DNA of 64,000 nucleotides from Sympetrum striolatum. Taxonomy: Eukaryota; Arthropoda; Insecta; Odonata; Libellulidae. Shown here in pieces: positions 19,698-30,550 of this stretch (position 1 is the stretch's first letter; each line of letters opens with the position of its first letter). The position numbers were made by a program, and so were the translations under genes. The notes beneath the pieces were generated by a model. The model did not search any database, was not told the DNA's origin, and saw only the letters and a program-made list of their open reading frames with translations. The DNA lies in the NCBI GenBank assembly GCA_947579665.1, contig OX388352.1:72888113-72952112 (forward strand). The letters are read 5' to 3'.

Positions 19698-21960
19698 TTC
19701 GGTTGAAGGTAACATCCTAGATTTACTAGCCACAACCCACCCACAATTGATAGCTAATCTCGATATAGTTGACGGTATTTCAGACCATGATGTCATAATG
19801 GCGGAGATGAAAACAGTAGCGGTTAAATCTCTTAAGCCACCGAGGCAAGTATATGTAATTCGCAAAGCTAATTTTTCGAAGTTTAAGGTTTATATTAACG
19901 AGTGCAAGGATGATTTTTTCCGCTTCTTGGGTGCAAATACAGTAAATGATAGTTGGATAGAGTTTCTCCGGATAATCAAAGAAGGTTTAATTAAATTTGT
20001 TCCTACTATGAGCGTGCGTGAGCGTAAAGAGCCACGGTGGACGAAACCTAAATTACGAGCATTACATAGGAAGCAAAGAGTCATTCACTCGCGATGGAGA
20101 AAACTCAAAGCATGCGGAACGAACCATGAGCTCGAAGAACAAAACTATAGAGAAGAGCGAAAGTTAGTTAAGGAAGAAGCGCGAAAAGAATACCAGGAAT
20201 ATAGATCTCGAACCCTATTAGAATCATTAAGTGGCGATCAGAAAGAATTTTGGTCATACGTGCTTGAGACCCGTGGAGGTCAGTTTTCTGTGCCTAGCCT
20301 CATAGGCGCAGAGGGAATTACCGTAAATAAATCAGAAGATAAAGCTAACTTACTTAACGGGCACTACCAGAATTGCTTCACTGTAGACAATGGTCAATTT
20401 AAGGATTTTACCTCGCGCATTGATTCAGAGATGTGTCCCATCGAGATATCGGTCGATGGAATTGGAAAATTATTGCGAGATATTGATAGAAAAAAGGCGC
20501 CAGGACCCGAAGGTATTCCCGCTGTTGTAATAAAAACTTTAGCCGATGAAATTGCTCCGCTGCTACAGATTTTCTATCAGAAATCATTGGATGAGGGAAC
20601 CGTCCCAATGTCGTGGAAAAAAGCTAATGTTACTCCGGTGCCTAAGAAAGGGCGTGCGTCAAAACCAGATGATTATAAGCCTATTTCTTAACTTCAATTT
20701 TTTGCAAAATAATGGAGCATATTATAGCGAGCTCTATCATGCGCTTTCTTTCCGAAAAGGGAGCAATCAGTCAGATCCAGCACGGATTCCGTAAAGGTAG
20801 GTCTTGTGAGACCCAGTTAGCGCTTTTTATGAATGACATATCTAAAGCAGCAGACGGCGGTGTTAGATCAGACGCAGTTTTCCTAGATTTTAGGAAAGCT
20901 TTCGACACAGTTTCTCACGAAAAGCTAATTCAAAAGCTGAGTGCCTACGCGATCGACGAAAAAGTTATCAGATGGACCAAATCCTTTCTAGAAAACAGAT
21001 CTCAGCGAGTTGCGTTAGATGGAGTTTTATCCGACGAAATAAGTATCTCATCAGGAGTTCCACAGGGAAGTGTTCTTGGTCCAATTTTATTTCTAATTTA
21101 CATTAACGACCTTGTAGATAACGTAAAGAGTAAGGTTAGATTATTTGCCGATGATACCCTGATATACAGAGAGATTTTGTCAGAAAACGATTGTAATATG
21201 CTTCAAGATGACCTGGACGTAGTATCAGGATGGTGTAAAGATTGGCAGCTGGATTTAAATATAAATAAATGCGTTGCCATGAGTTTTACGCGCTCCATAA
21301 ACATAATTCCCGCGCAGTACCAAATCTCAGGTCATCCATTAGAGTTAGTGCACGACAACAAATACCTAGGAGTCACGTTTAGCAGTAACTTATCTTTTAA
21401 AGAACATATTCGAGATGCGATAGGAAAAGCGAATAGAATGCAAAGATTAACTGGTAGAACGTTGAGAGGATGCTCATCGAGAGTCAAAGAAATAGCTTAC
21501 TTTTCTCTTATTCGCCCGAGTCTTGAATACTGCTGTGCGGCTTGGGACCCACACGAAGTGGGTTTCGTCACAGATTTAGAGATGGTCCAGCGTAGAGCAG
21601 CCCGATTCGTTTGCGGGGATTTCAGGTTTGATAGCAGCGTTACGGCAATGATAGAGTCCCTCAGTTGGAATTCACTACAGATTAGAAGATCTGAATATCG
21701 TCGGAAACTTTTCGAAAAGTTCAATCGTTCAGAATTTATAGACGAAGTAAGGGAAATGTTAGTGCCAGTAAGGAGCGAACGCGATCTCCGAGAGGCATCG
21801 ACGAAGCGTTATAGGGAAGTAATCGCAAGGACGGATAATTACTTTTGGTCGTTTTTTCCCCAAGCTATTAGAGATGCTAATAGGTAGGAATGAATAATGG
21901 TGGTGTATTACACCCCCTGCCATACGCCTCTGGCGGCTCGCGGGGTATTTATCTAAAAAA
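19698..21960 (+). mobile_element. CR1/Jockey-type LINE, 5'-truncated, inserted in RTE remnant
   Basis: Starts within an endonuclease C-terminus (NILDLLATTHPQ, then GISDHDVIMAE) and runs through a whole reverse transcriptase to a short 3' region with GGCGGCTCGCGGGGTATTTA and a tail of ATCTAAAA repeats at 21950-21968. Left and right flanks are consecutive parts of one RTE-like endonuclease, which fixes the borders to within a few bases. No clear target duplication. Confidence 0.75.
19701..21887 (+). pseudogene. LINE reverse transcriptase, one frameshift
   Basis: Two frames, up to 20691 and 20712-21887, form one protein broken by a single missing T near 20690 (...DDYKPIS then FCKIMEHII). Conserved RT blocks appear in order: KKAPGPEGIP, VTPVPKKG, QHGFRKGRSCETQ, AVFLDFRKAFDTV, SGVPQGSVLGP, then FADDTLIY as the catalytic centre, and a C-terminal region with RPSLEYCCAAWDPH. 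The stop at 21885-21887 is followed directly by the 3' region. Apart from the one-base loss and the truncated 5' end it is undamaged, so the insertion is fairly recent. Clade not settled (CR1, L2 or Jockey group). Confidence 0.8.
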
Positions 21961-22213
21961 TCTAAAAATGGGCCAGAGAAATGAGCGAGGTCACCGCTTA
22001 GTAGAGTTTGCAGAATGCACCAATATGTATATAAAAATACAAACTTTAAGAAATATGTTACAAGGAAATGGACATGGAGAGATCCAAATAGAACAAAAAA
22101 TGAAATAGTTTCCATAATGGTAAACATACTCTACACTGTAACTAACTATGAAGTTTTGAATAAATTCAACACTGAGGATAAAAAGTTACTACTTGGACTA
22201 AAAAAGCGTTAAT
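21961..22213 (+). pseudogene. RTE-like LINE endonuclease remnant, 3' piece
   Basis: Continues the remnant at 19524-19697: GQRNERGHRLVEFAECTNMY, then in a shifted frame TNFKKYVTRKWTWRDPNRTK and NYEVLNKFNTEDKKLLLG. This matches the GxRNERGxxLxxFA, NTxF, TWxSP and FNTxSDH order of RTE-type endonucleases. Frameshifted and without an RT attached. Confidence 0.65.
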
Positions 22214-22614
22214 TCCAATATACTGGTAACTAAATGATTCCACATCCACCTATCACATTAAGCTTCCTTCGATACACCACAATCTATATCTCCGCGTTAC
22301 ATCTCTTTAACCTTCTTCGTATTTTTGGCTTTTCCTTTCTACCTATCTTCACAGTATCACATTCAAAAATATGCTTCTTTTTCAGTTCTTGCCGTAAATG
22401 TGGAGAAAAGAAAAAATATAACATCAACATGACAATCCTTGCCTTTTAATGTTGCTAACAAAGCAAAACACCCTCTCCTAAACCATGCTCAGGGAACTGC
22501 TGTAGGTCCGTGTAAAGATGAAATCCGTAAATATATCTAGTTCATACATCACATCTACGCCCTACTCCACATACCCCCATTATCGGCTTATATTTTGTAT
22601 ACTGCTTCACATGA
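22214..22614. other. Spacer between LINE remnants
   Basis: No coding sequence recognised; AT- and pyrimidine-rich. Confidence 0.4.
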
Positions 22615-22905
22615 TTATGACCTTTTGAACCCGATTATATTTTTTCGAATCTCTTCTTTGCATCTTCCATCCCACGAAAGAGTACAATCAAAGTAAGAAA
22701 ATGTATCCACCTTCTCCATTTTCTCCCCATACACCTTCATCGATAACTTAGCTTTCTTTCCCTTAGTGAACCTCAATACCTTAGTCATATATACGCTAAT
22801 TTTCATCTCAAACTCCCTTGATTTATCGTTAAGAAAATTTACTAAAATATGCAAACCCTTTACGGAATCACACACAATAGCTTTATCGTCTGCATAACTG
22901 CGTCT
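22615..22905 (-). pseudogene. LINE reverse transcriptase fragment (YADD part)
   Basis: Minus-strand frame with RSYADDKAIVCDSVKGLHIL, then YGEKMEKVDTFSYFDCTLSW, the catalytic and following blocks of a LINE RT. It is joined at its 5' side to a piece of a different family (22906-23050). Confidence 0.6.
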
Positions 22906-23050
22906 GATCCAACACTGATCTGCTGACTTAGATGTGTCATTCATAAAAAGCGCTAACTGGATCTCACAAGACCTGCCTTAACGGAATCCGTACTGGCTTT
23001 CACTGATTCCTCCCTTTTCGGAAAGAAAGCGCATAATGGAGCTCGCTTTT
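22906..23050 (-). pseudogene. Fragment of the same LINE family as 19698-21960
   Basis: Minus-strand sequence closely matching 20730-20850: CGCTTTCTTTCCGAAAAGGG, ACGGATTCCGTTAAGGCAGG, TTTATGAATGACACATC. It ends abruptly where the YADD fragment of another family begins, so the two are a chimera or a nested remnant. Confidence 0.65.
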
Positions 23051-23109
23051 ATATGCTCATTGCATACAGTTATTCATTTGGACCTTAATCATATTTTCGA
23101 TCTCATAAC

Positions 23110-23734
23110 TGTGGCAATTTCGTCGATAATTTCGTGCCGACGTGACGGCGTGACCGGAGTGACCAGAGTGAATCTGACTTATGGTGACTTAGGGTGGCGA
23201 AGGGTGGCGCCTTCGACTCCTGTTCGCTTTTTATGCCAAATGGTGGAAGAATACAAAATCTTTGCCAAGAGTCAAAAGTTCGAACGGAGATTATTCCGCG
23301 GTTACGTGTGAAAGGCGTGCCAGCCAGCCTGTCCCGTTCACTGTGTGACCGTGAACTCAAGGGCGAGTCTAGATTGGTTCTGGTGTGAGAAGTTGGGATT
23401 GTTCTAAGACACTTCTGCTAAGAGACTTCTTGAAGAAGGTTGTTGTGAGGAGAGAATGTTTCGACGTCTTGTGAATTCGGAGTCTTCCCGAATCGACGTT
23501 CGTATTGGGTGATTTTGTACTAATTGTAAATGAGCAGTTCAATTTAAAGTGTTATTTTGTTGTATGATATTGTTTGACCTCTTAATATTATTACTTATTA
23601 TATTTATGGTTGAAACTCATTCTCTGATTGATTTTCCGATGTTCGATATCCCGAGCTGATTGCTGTTCAGAGTAGTTATTGAGTTACCGAATATTTTTCA
23701 GTTCTTTCCGAGTACAGAAAAATAAGGTGGCACA
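23110..23734 (+). repeat. 5' LTR
   Basis: 625 bp from TGTGGCAATTTCG to AAGGTGGCACA. Relative to the 3' LTR it lacks GCTC near 23329 and has C for T in the ACTTCTGCTAAG stretch. Confidence 0.95.
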
Positions 23735-23737
23735 AAT

Positions 23738-23749
23738 TGGTAGCAGAGC
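23738..23749 (+). other. Primer binding site
   Basis: TGGTAGCAGAGC begins three bases after the 5' LTR. TGG pairs with the CCA end of a tRNA. I cannot assign the tRNA reliably. Confidence 0.7.
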
Positions 23750-23921
23750 GTGGTTTGATTCACAACTCTGTTCTTGCAAAATTGCTTTTATCGACATCTT
23801 ATGGACTCTGTTTGTGAGTATTCCCTGTTGATTCTTTGACATGTTGTTATTTCGTATCTTCAATGCTGACGTTCTTGATTTTTTCTAATTGCGCTCCAAT
23901 TGTAAGTATTGTTTCGTGTTA

Positions 23922-26900
23922 ATGCCACCTCCTAATCCTTACGCCAAAGGTTATTTAAGTTCCTCTAAAGATCGTCGTAATCGAGGTAGTTCTCGAGAGA
24001 TTGCCAATATGGAAACTGCAACGCAAGCATCCTCGGAAGATTATTCCGCTAATTCCATTAAGTTGGATTCTGTCAAGTTATTACTTTCGGATATTCTTCC
24101 CTTGGCAAACGTCGAATCCGAAAACTTGTTTAATTTTTTGAGTTCGGTCATTCATGTCTCTGATTTATCGCTAATTCCATTTGATTCGCTTATGATATAT
24201 CTGACGTCGAAATTACCTGTTAATTTTCGGATGTTTTGGTTTGCCGCTATTCAGAGGAAATTATCTTTTCAAATGCTGGTCTCGGAAATTTGGCAAGAGT
24301 TTGTAAGTTCTCGCGAATACGAACGCTTGATTGCAGCTAAAGTTAAACGTTATCAAATGCCATCCGAGCCTCCCTTGGAGTTTTTAAATGTTGTAACTGT
24401 TTCGGCAAAGGTTTTGGGGTTGTCTTTATCTGATATTGAGCTCGTTTCTATTGTTCTCGATGGAGTAAATCCTCTCACACGAAGTACGTTCGTTTTCCGA
24501 AGTAAGCCTACTAATATTTTAGAATTGAAGCAATTATTGTCGTACGCCTCGAAGCAGCTGATGGATTTCGCTAATTATTCGGCTACTTTCAACCCCAATT
24601 CGCCACGTGCAATCACTTGTACTTTTTGCAATCGTCAAGGTCATACTTTTGGCAATTGTCGTCAGCGAAGACGAAATTCGAATTCGAGTCGGCCGGCTAT
24701 TACTATGTTCCATGCTACAGATTCTTTGTCTCCTGCTTTGCCAATTGTTAAGGTGACAATTGGTAATCATTCTCTTGAAGCCTTGATCGATTCTGGTTCT
24801 ACTTATTCGCTGATTGATGTTAATTCTTGTAACAATTTACAGTTACGTTCGGTTAAAACTCTTCAGTCCCCAATTCAAATTCGAGGCCTTGGAGGAACCA
24901 CATTTACGTTAACTCAGCAAATTAAGGTGAAGGTCAAGGTCAGCTCATTCTCTTGGAGCCATTATTTCTACCTTGTTGACTTGCCATTTCCAGTACTAAT
25001 TGGTAGGGATTTTATGTTAAAAACTAGAATGATCTTAGGCCATAACTATTTCACTTTTCAGTCTGATCCCACTCAAATAATCCCCTTCATTGATAGGCAG
25101 CTTGAGAACAGTTCACGAGATACTGCTCACCCGGTGCTAAGCTCAAGCTCTTCCGTTAAAAGGGATTCCCCTGCATTATCTACCAATCTGGGATCGAACA
25201 AACTGGTGAACTCATGCTCCCCTTCTGATAATTCTGATATTCCACAGGACGTGGTGCAACTTATTAATGAATTTCCAGACGTCATTACTACCAAACTTGG
25301 GTCTACTGGTGTAATGGCTTATGAAATCCAGCTTACAGATACCACTCCTGTGAGGTCGCATCCATTTTCTTTGCCTCCAGCCAAAGCCAAGATCCTACAA
25401 GATTCTGTATCATCTCTGATTCAGCAAGGTGTGGTTGAGGCCTCCACATCTCAATGGGCTTCACCGGCTTTTCTTATTCCTAAGAGGGATAAAGGTTGGA
25501 GATTGGTGGTGGATTACCGAAAATTAAATGGAAAAGTACAGGTAGACCCCTATCCAACTCCTTCGGTAGAACATGCATTTCAATACCTGTCTGAGGCTAA
25601 AATATTTTCTATTCTTGATCTAAATTCTGCCTTTAATCAGATACCTTTGAGTGAGTCTTCTAAGAAATATACTGCTTTTGTAACGCCTTTCGGTCTCTTT
25701 CAATACACCAGATTGCCTTTTGGATTTGTCAATTCTCCACAAGTTTTCACTCGTTTAATGGATCTTGTTCTTGGTGATTTGAAATATAATTGTGTTTATC
25801 CTTATATTGATGATCTTTGTATATTTTCAAAGGATATCAGCTCTCATTTAGTCCATCTGAGAGCTGTACTCCAAAAACTGCGAGACGCTGGGCTAACTCT
25901 TCATCCAGGAAAAATGAAGCTGTGTCAAAATTCTATTTCATTTCTTGGGCATGTTCTTCGAGGGGGATGTCTCCATATTGACCCGGAAAGAGTTAGACCC
26001 ATTCAGAATGTTCCTGTTCCGCTAAATCTTCAGCAAGTGTCCAGATTTCTAGGTATGGCAGGTTTTTATTCTAAATTTATTCCTGGCTATGCGGAGATTG
26101 CCCACCCTCTAAATCAACTCAAGAAAAAAGATGCAAGGTTTGTGTGGTCTACTGTTCACAATGATGCCTTCAATAAATTAAAAAATGCTTTAGCCAACCC
26201 TCCTGTATTATCAATGCCTTGTTTCACTCGTGATTTCCATTTATTTGTCGATGCCAGTAATGTGGCTCTTGGTGCAGTTCTAAATCACCATATTGATGGG
26301 AAATACTGTCCTGTGGCATATGCTAGTAGAACTTTAAATCCACATGAACAGAAGCTAACTGCATATGAATTGGAATGCATGGCATGTATCTGGGGTATTG
26401 AAAAATTTAAAGATTATTTACAATTTAGACCTTTCCATTTGTATACAGACAATGGGGCTTTAACCTGGCTGTTTAATCATCCAAAGCAATTGGGAAAAAT
26501 TGCTAGGATGGTTTTAAAATTATCTTCTTATAAGTTTACAATACATCATATTAAGGCTAATTTAAATAAACCAGCAGATTGTCTCTCCAGAATTCAGGTA
26601 CAAGAGTCTGCTACTTCTTGTTTTTTACATAAGCTACCTATGTCTTTTGTTGATATTAGAACCCACCAAAATAATGATCCTTACTGTGTACCACTTATTA
26701 ATAAATTAACTAATGATGGACTTAAGTTAGTTAAAGAAAATGGGATTTCTTTTGCTCTAAAGAATAATCTATTGTGTTCTAAAGTTAGTAAGGCTAAAAA
26801 CTTTAGAGTGGTGGTTCCTGTTGTCATTAGACCAATGTTATTCCAATATTTCCATTCTTTACCTAGTTCGGGGCATTTAGGCATATTTAAGACTGTCCAA

Positions 26901-27866
26901 AAAATATCCCAGAGTTATTGGTGGCCAAACTTTAAGACTGAGATCACTGAAATGGTTAAAAGATGTTCGGTATGTCAGATAACAAAGCCCAGAAATGTTC
27001 TTTCTTCTGGTGTATTATCTTCTCAGCCTATTAGCAACCCTTGGGAGAGAATTTTCATTGACTTCGTGGGTCCCCTTCCTCGATCCAAATCAGGAAATTG
27101 TTATATTTTTACAGTAATTGATGGTTTTTCTAAATTTGTTTTCCTTGAATCTGTGAAAGATGCTTCATCCAAAAGTGCAATACATGTGTTATTTCATAAT
27201 TTGTTCTCAAAATTTGGCTATCCCAAATATATTGTGTCTGATAATGCTACTGCTTTTACCTCGTCTGCCTTTAAAGATGCTTGCTTCAAAGTTGGGATTA
27301 AAATAGTACATACAGCCCCTTACTATCCCTGTCCTAATCTGGTTGAAAGAGTTCATAGAAATCTGCGTTTTGCACTGTCTGCCTATTGTACGCTTTCTCA
27401 TAAAATCTGGGATGAATTTCTGGGAGATTTGACATTTGCATTTAATACATCAGTTCATGAAAGTACTTTATATTCCCCTGCTAAATTGTTTCTAGGTAGA
27501 TTGATTCCACATCCCCTAGATAATGTGTGGGACCTACCTAATTGTGTTGTTGATACTTCTTGCTCTGACCGGGATCTCAGGCAGCACTGGACCAAAGCAG
27601 TTCAAAATTTAAACAAGGCTCACAAAAGATATGCTGCCTCTTATAACAAATTACATTCAGTACCACAATTCAAAATAGGGGATTTAGTACTGACTCAAAA
27701 TCATTCAGTAAGTTCAAAACTGAAGAAAAGAATGTCTAAATTGGAGCCTCTATGGTCAGGACCCTTTTCAATTCTAAGATTTGTTACTCCTGTTACTGTG
27801 GTGTTACAGGTTGGGCCTAACAAGGAGAAAATATCACATGTTTCGCAATTAAAAGCATATCATTAA
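23922..27866 (+). CDS. Gag-Pol polyprotein of Ty3/gypsy element
   Basis: Single frame of 1314 residues from the first ATG (the open frame reaches further up to 23889 but only with non-ATG codons). Residue numbers here count from 23889; subtract 11 for the ATG. Order: gag-like region; a CX2CX4HX4C zinc knuckle near 244-257; an aspartic protease with LIDSGS (active Asp 301); reverse transcriptase with YIDDL at 639-643; RNase H with FVDASN near 785; integrase with an HHCC zinc finger (HLGIFK through CSVCQ) and catalytic D1058, D1118 and E1153, spacing D-x59-D-x34-E. RT-RNaseH-integrase order identifies Ty3/gypsy. Gag and pol are fused with no frameshift. No envelope gene follows. No stops or frameshifts, so probably a competent copy. 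Confidence 0.93.
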   Translation: MPPPNPYAKGYLSSSKDRRNRGSSREIANMETATQASSEDYSANSIKLDSVKLLLSDILPLANVESENLFNFLSSVIHVSDLSLIPFDSLMIYLTSKLPVNFRMFWFAAIQRKLSFQMLVSEIWQEFVSSREYERLIAAKVKRYQMPSEPPLEFLNVVTVSAKVLGLSLSDIELVSIVLDGVNPLTRSTFVFRSKPTNILELKQLLSYASKQLMDFANYSATFNPNSPRAITCTFCNRQGHTFGNCRQRRRNSNSSRPAITMFHATDSLSPALPIVKVTIGNHSLEALIDSGSTYSLIDVNSCNNLQLRSVKTLQSPIQIRGLGGTTFTLTQQIKVKVKVSSFSWSHYFYLVDLPFPVLIGRDFMLKTRMILGHNYFTFQSDPTQIIPFIDRQLENSSRDTAHPVLSSSSSVKRDSPALSTNLGSNKLVNSCSPSDNSDIPQDVVQLINEFPDVITTKLGSTGVMAYEIQLTDTTPVRSHPFSLPPAKAKILQDSVSSLIQQGVVEASTSQWASPAFLIPKRDKGWRLVVDYRKLNGKVQVDPYPTPSVEHAFQYLSEAKIFSILDLNSAFNQIPLSESSKKYTAFVTPFGLFQYTRLPFGFVNSPQVFTRLMDLVLGDLKYNCVYPYIDDLCIFSKDISSHLVHLRAVLQKLRDAGLTLHPGKMKLCQNSISFLGHVLRGGCLHIDPERVRPIQNVPVPLNLQQVSRFLGMAGFYSKFIPGYAEIAHPLNQLKKKDARFVWSTVHNDAFNKLKNALANPPVLSMPCFTRDFHLFVDASNVALGAVLNHHIDGKYCPVAYASRTLNPHEQKLTAYELECMACIWGIEKFKDYLQFRPFHLYTDNGALTWLFNHPKQLGKIARMVLKLSSYKFTIHHIKANLNKPADCLSRIQVQESATSCFLHKLPMSFVDIRTHQNNDPYCVPLINKLTNDGLKLVKENGISFALKNNLLCSKVSKAKNFRVVVPVVIRPMLFQYFHSLPSSGHLGIFKTVQKISQSYWWPNFKTEITEMVKRCSVCQITKPRNVLSSGVLSSQPISNPWERIFIDFVGPLPRSKSGNCYIFTVIDGFSKFVFLESVKDASSKSAIHVLFHNLFSKFGYPKYIVSDNATAFTSSAFKDACFKVGIKIVHTAPYYPCPNLVERVHRNLRFALSAYCTLSHKIWDEFLGDLTFAFNTSVHESTLYSPAKLFLGRLIPHPLDNVWDLPNCVVDTSCSDRDLRQHWTKAVQNLNKAHKRYAASYNKLHSVPQFKIGDLVLTQNHSVSSKLKKRMSKLEPLWSGPFSILRFVTPVTVVLQVGPNKEKISHVSQLKAYH

Positions 27867-29240
27867 TGAAGAGTTGTTTGCCCAATGAGTTCATGCAAAT
27901 TCACGGTCCTTAAACTTGTTTCTATTCTGTTGTGTCTCTTGGATGTTTTTGTATTTAGTGTTTGACATAATACTGTTAATATTGATAGGTGGCGTAGCAG
28001 GATGGGATCTGCATCGCCCGGCAAGATTCTCTTGTCGCAACTACCACCTAACTTTATGTTAGAAATATTTTCTATACACCTTTCGACATTGTGTCAAAGC
28101 GAAGTTCTCCGGTACCCTAAATTCCACAATTGGGTATCCGGGCCATATGAGTTCTCTTCTTTGACCTATTTAGCTAACCTGTGTTCTTTTTTTTTGGGTT
28201 TTGCCCTTGAATAATATTGTAAAGGCAGAGAAGAGACTCTATTCCTGAAAACAGCCCCAGTTTTCAGTTTTAAATGGGTTTTGGACCCCTTAGGGACAGA
28301 TCTATCTGAATTAAGTAATTATTGTATTGTTTGAAGTATATTTATGGCAAATGAAGGCATCACACAGCACAATTATGCTAATTGTTTGACTATGTTTCTA
28401 ACTAGCTGCTAATTTAATGGAGGACTTGGCATTCATTTAAATGATTTCTTATATTTGTTCTGCTCATTTGGCATTTATTGTAATTGAGTTATTATATTTG
28501 TTCTGCTCCTTTGTTAATATTCAAGGACACCATTTGTTATTTTATCTATTGCCCCACATAATTAAACTAATGATAATTCGTAAATAACAAATATTTCTCT
28601 GTGTTTTCCAAAGAATCGGGCACCCAATTTTGTAAAATGGAAGTTTTTGTTAATAAACAGAAAAGTCTTTCTGTTGCTCTCTTGTCTTCTTGACTGAAAG
28701 TTATTCCAACCCTTTGGAACTCATCTCAGTCCACAATGTTTTCATTTAGTGTAATTTTGGCCCTAATTTCTGGCAAAAAGTGTATTGCCAATAAATATGC
28801 CTTCCATTCTATATTTACTAAGGTTATTTTCTGTAATTGCACTACTGCAAAGGGTTTAATCCTGCCAATTATATAATTAATTGATACTTAAGTTAATAAT
28901 TATGATATCACATTTATATTTGTTACAATTAATTTCTAAATTGTTGATGCCTAAACAATGTGCTTGGAATATAATGAATCTATAGAGACTGCCACTGGTG
29001 TGATATTGTGATCAAGCGACATTGTTATTTCTTTCTGGGCATCATAAAAGAGACAATGCTATTGTGTGCCTAGTTGCTGTCCAGTTAACTCAGTTACTTC
29101 TTTCTGGCCATCATAATTAAGACAGTGCCATTGTGTTCCCTATTGATAGCCAGTGAACTTATCCCAATTGGCTCAATTAAAGAACTATGAACCCTTCGTT
29201 TGTTTGAAAAAAGAAGATGGACATATTTTTTCCAAAAAGC
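27867..29240 (+). other. Long untranslated 3' region of the LTR element
   Basis: About 1.4 kb with no recognisable gene. Contains imperfect internal duplications: ATATTTGTTCTGCTC occurs twice near 28450-28510, and about 70 bp starting ATTTCTTTCTGGGCATCAT (29020) is echoed from 29096. Confidence 0.7.
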
Positions 29241-29249
29241 AAGGGGGGA
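29241..29249 (+). other. Polypurine tract
   Basis: AAGGGGGGA immediately before the 3' LTR, the usual plus-strand primer site of LTR retrotransposons. Confidence 0.85.
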
Positions 29250-29878
29250 TGTGGCAATTTCGTCGATAATTTCGTGCCGACGTGACGGCGTGACCGGAGT
29301 GACCAGAGTGAATCTGACTTATGGTGACTTAGGGTGGCGAAGGGTGGCGCCTTCGACTCCTGTTCGCTTTTTATGCCAAATGGTGGAAGAATACAAAATC
29401 TTTGCCAAGAGTCAAAAGTTCGAACGGAGATTATTCCGCGGTTACGTGTGAAAGGCGTGCCAGCCAGCGCTCCTGTCCCGTTCACTGTGTGACCGTGAAC
29501 TCAAGGGCGAGTCTAGATTGGTTCTGGTGTGAGAAGTTGGGATTGTTCTAAGACACTTTTGCTAAGAGACTTCTTGAAGAAGGTTGTTGTGAGGAGAGAA
29601 TGTTTCGACGTCTTGTGAATTCGGAGTCTTCCCGAATCGACGTTCGTATTGGGTGATTTTGTACTAATTGTAAATGAGCAGTTCAATTTAAAGTGTTATT
29701 TTGTTGTATGATATTGTTTGACCTCTTAATATTATTACTTATTATATTTATGGTTGAAACTCATTCTCTGATTGATTTTCCGATGTTCGATATCCCGAGC
29801 TGATTGCTGTTCAGAGTAGTTATTGAGTTACCGAATATTTTTCAGTTCTTTCCGAGTACAGAAAAATAAGGTGGCACA
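29250..29878 (+). repeat. 3' LTR
   Basis: 629 bp, TG to CA. Differs from the 5' LTR by an added GCTC after CAGCCAGC and one substitution. Confidence 0.95.
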
Positions 29879-30044
29879 TAACATTTTGTCATATATCCAG
29901 CCACAATGATGAATTTAGTTTTATTCACAATATAATAATGAATATAAGAGGACTCTGCTACATAAATGTATATGTAGAATGTATAATGTATAGAACTACA
30001 TGGCGGTAACAGCGGGGGATTGCTGAGATATTAATGGGAATCAA

Positions 30045-30345
30045 TTGCTTCAAGAATTACTAGTATTTCTGACGCTGCTACCTGATGGCTATGATAAAGG
30101 ACGAGAGGATATTATGAAGTTTATTATGAATAATTCTCTGACTGAAAATTTTCCTAATGCATGGATAGCACTAGGGATTGTTCTTACCCTTCAAGCTAGA
30201 GTAGCATCTTGTGAAAGAAGCTTTACAAAACTGAAGCTCGTAAAAAATTATTCAAGGTCAACCATCTCATAAGAACGTCTTGTATGCCTTTGGTCAACTG
30301 GATTTGATGTTTTGTGACAAATTAACGTTAATTCCGACATTAAAG
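30045..30345 (+). pseudogene. hAT transposase C-terminal remnant
   Basis: Reads ...VLTLQARVASCERSFTKLKL and VKNYSRSTIS, a stop, then ERLVCLWSTGFDVL. This is the hAT dimerisation signature (VASxERSFSxLKxIKNxxRSxM...RLxxLxxxxI). Only the C-terminal end remains, with one internal stop. Confidence 0.75.
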
Positions 30346-30536
30346 ACTTGCTGAAAAGAAAAGTTGCAATCTGTCTGTAAACGAAAGGCGTGATTAATCT
30401 TTATTTTAGTTTTTTTTTATTTTTTTGTAAAAATTATTACTTAGTATTATTAATTAGTAACTTATTATGAATTATAATTACCTTCTTATTCCCTCCCTAT
30501 TTATTTCTGAAAAAAATATTTGGTTAAAATTTTGTA

Positions 30537-30550
30537 TTAAGCCGGACCTG
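30537..30550 (+). mobile_element. Right terminal repeat of a hAT element
   Basis: TTAAGCCGGACCTG resembles the right end of the 811-bp hAT at 58446 (TAAAGCCGGCCCTG) and follows a hAT transposase remnant in the expected orientation. The left end and target duplication were not found. Confidence 0.45.

Larger units (their letters stand above)
23110..29878 (+). mobile_element. Complete Ty3/gypsy LTR retrotransposon
   Basis: Full element: 5' LTR, primer binding site, one long gag-pol frame, polypurine tract and 3' LTR. TAAC is duplicated on both sides (23106-23109 and 29879-29882). LTRs begin TG and end CA. The two LTRs differ by one base and one 4-bp indel that I could see, so the insertion is young. 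It lies between a LINE fragment and hAT debris. Confidence 0.95.

Noticed and set aside
23110..23388. Frames inside the LTRs (also 29177-29485).
   Set aside because: They lie wholly inside non-coding LTR sequence and are the same in both LTRs.
28002..28214. 70-codon frame after pol considered as a possible envelope gene.
   Set aside because: Far too short, no signal peptide, glycoprotein or furin-like features.
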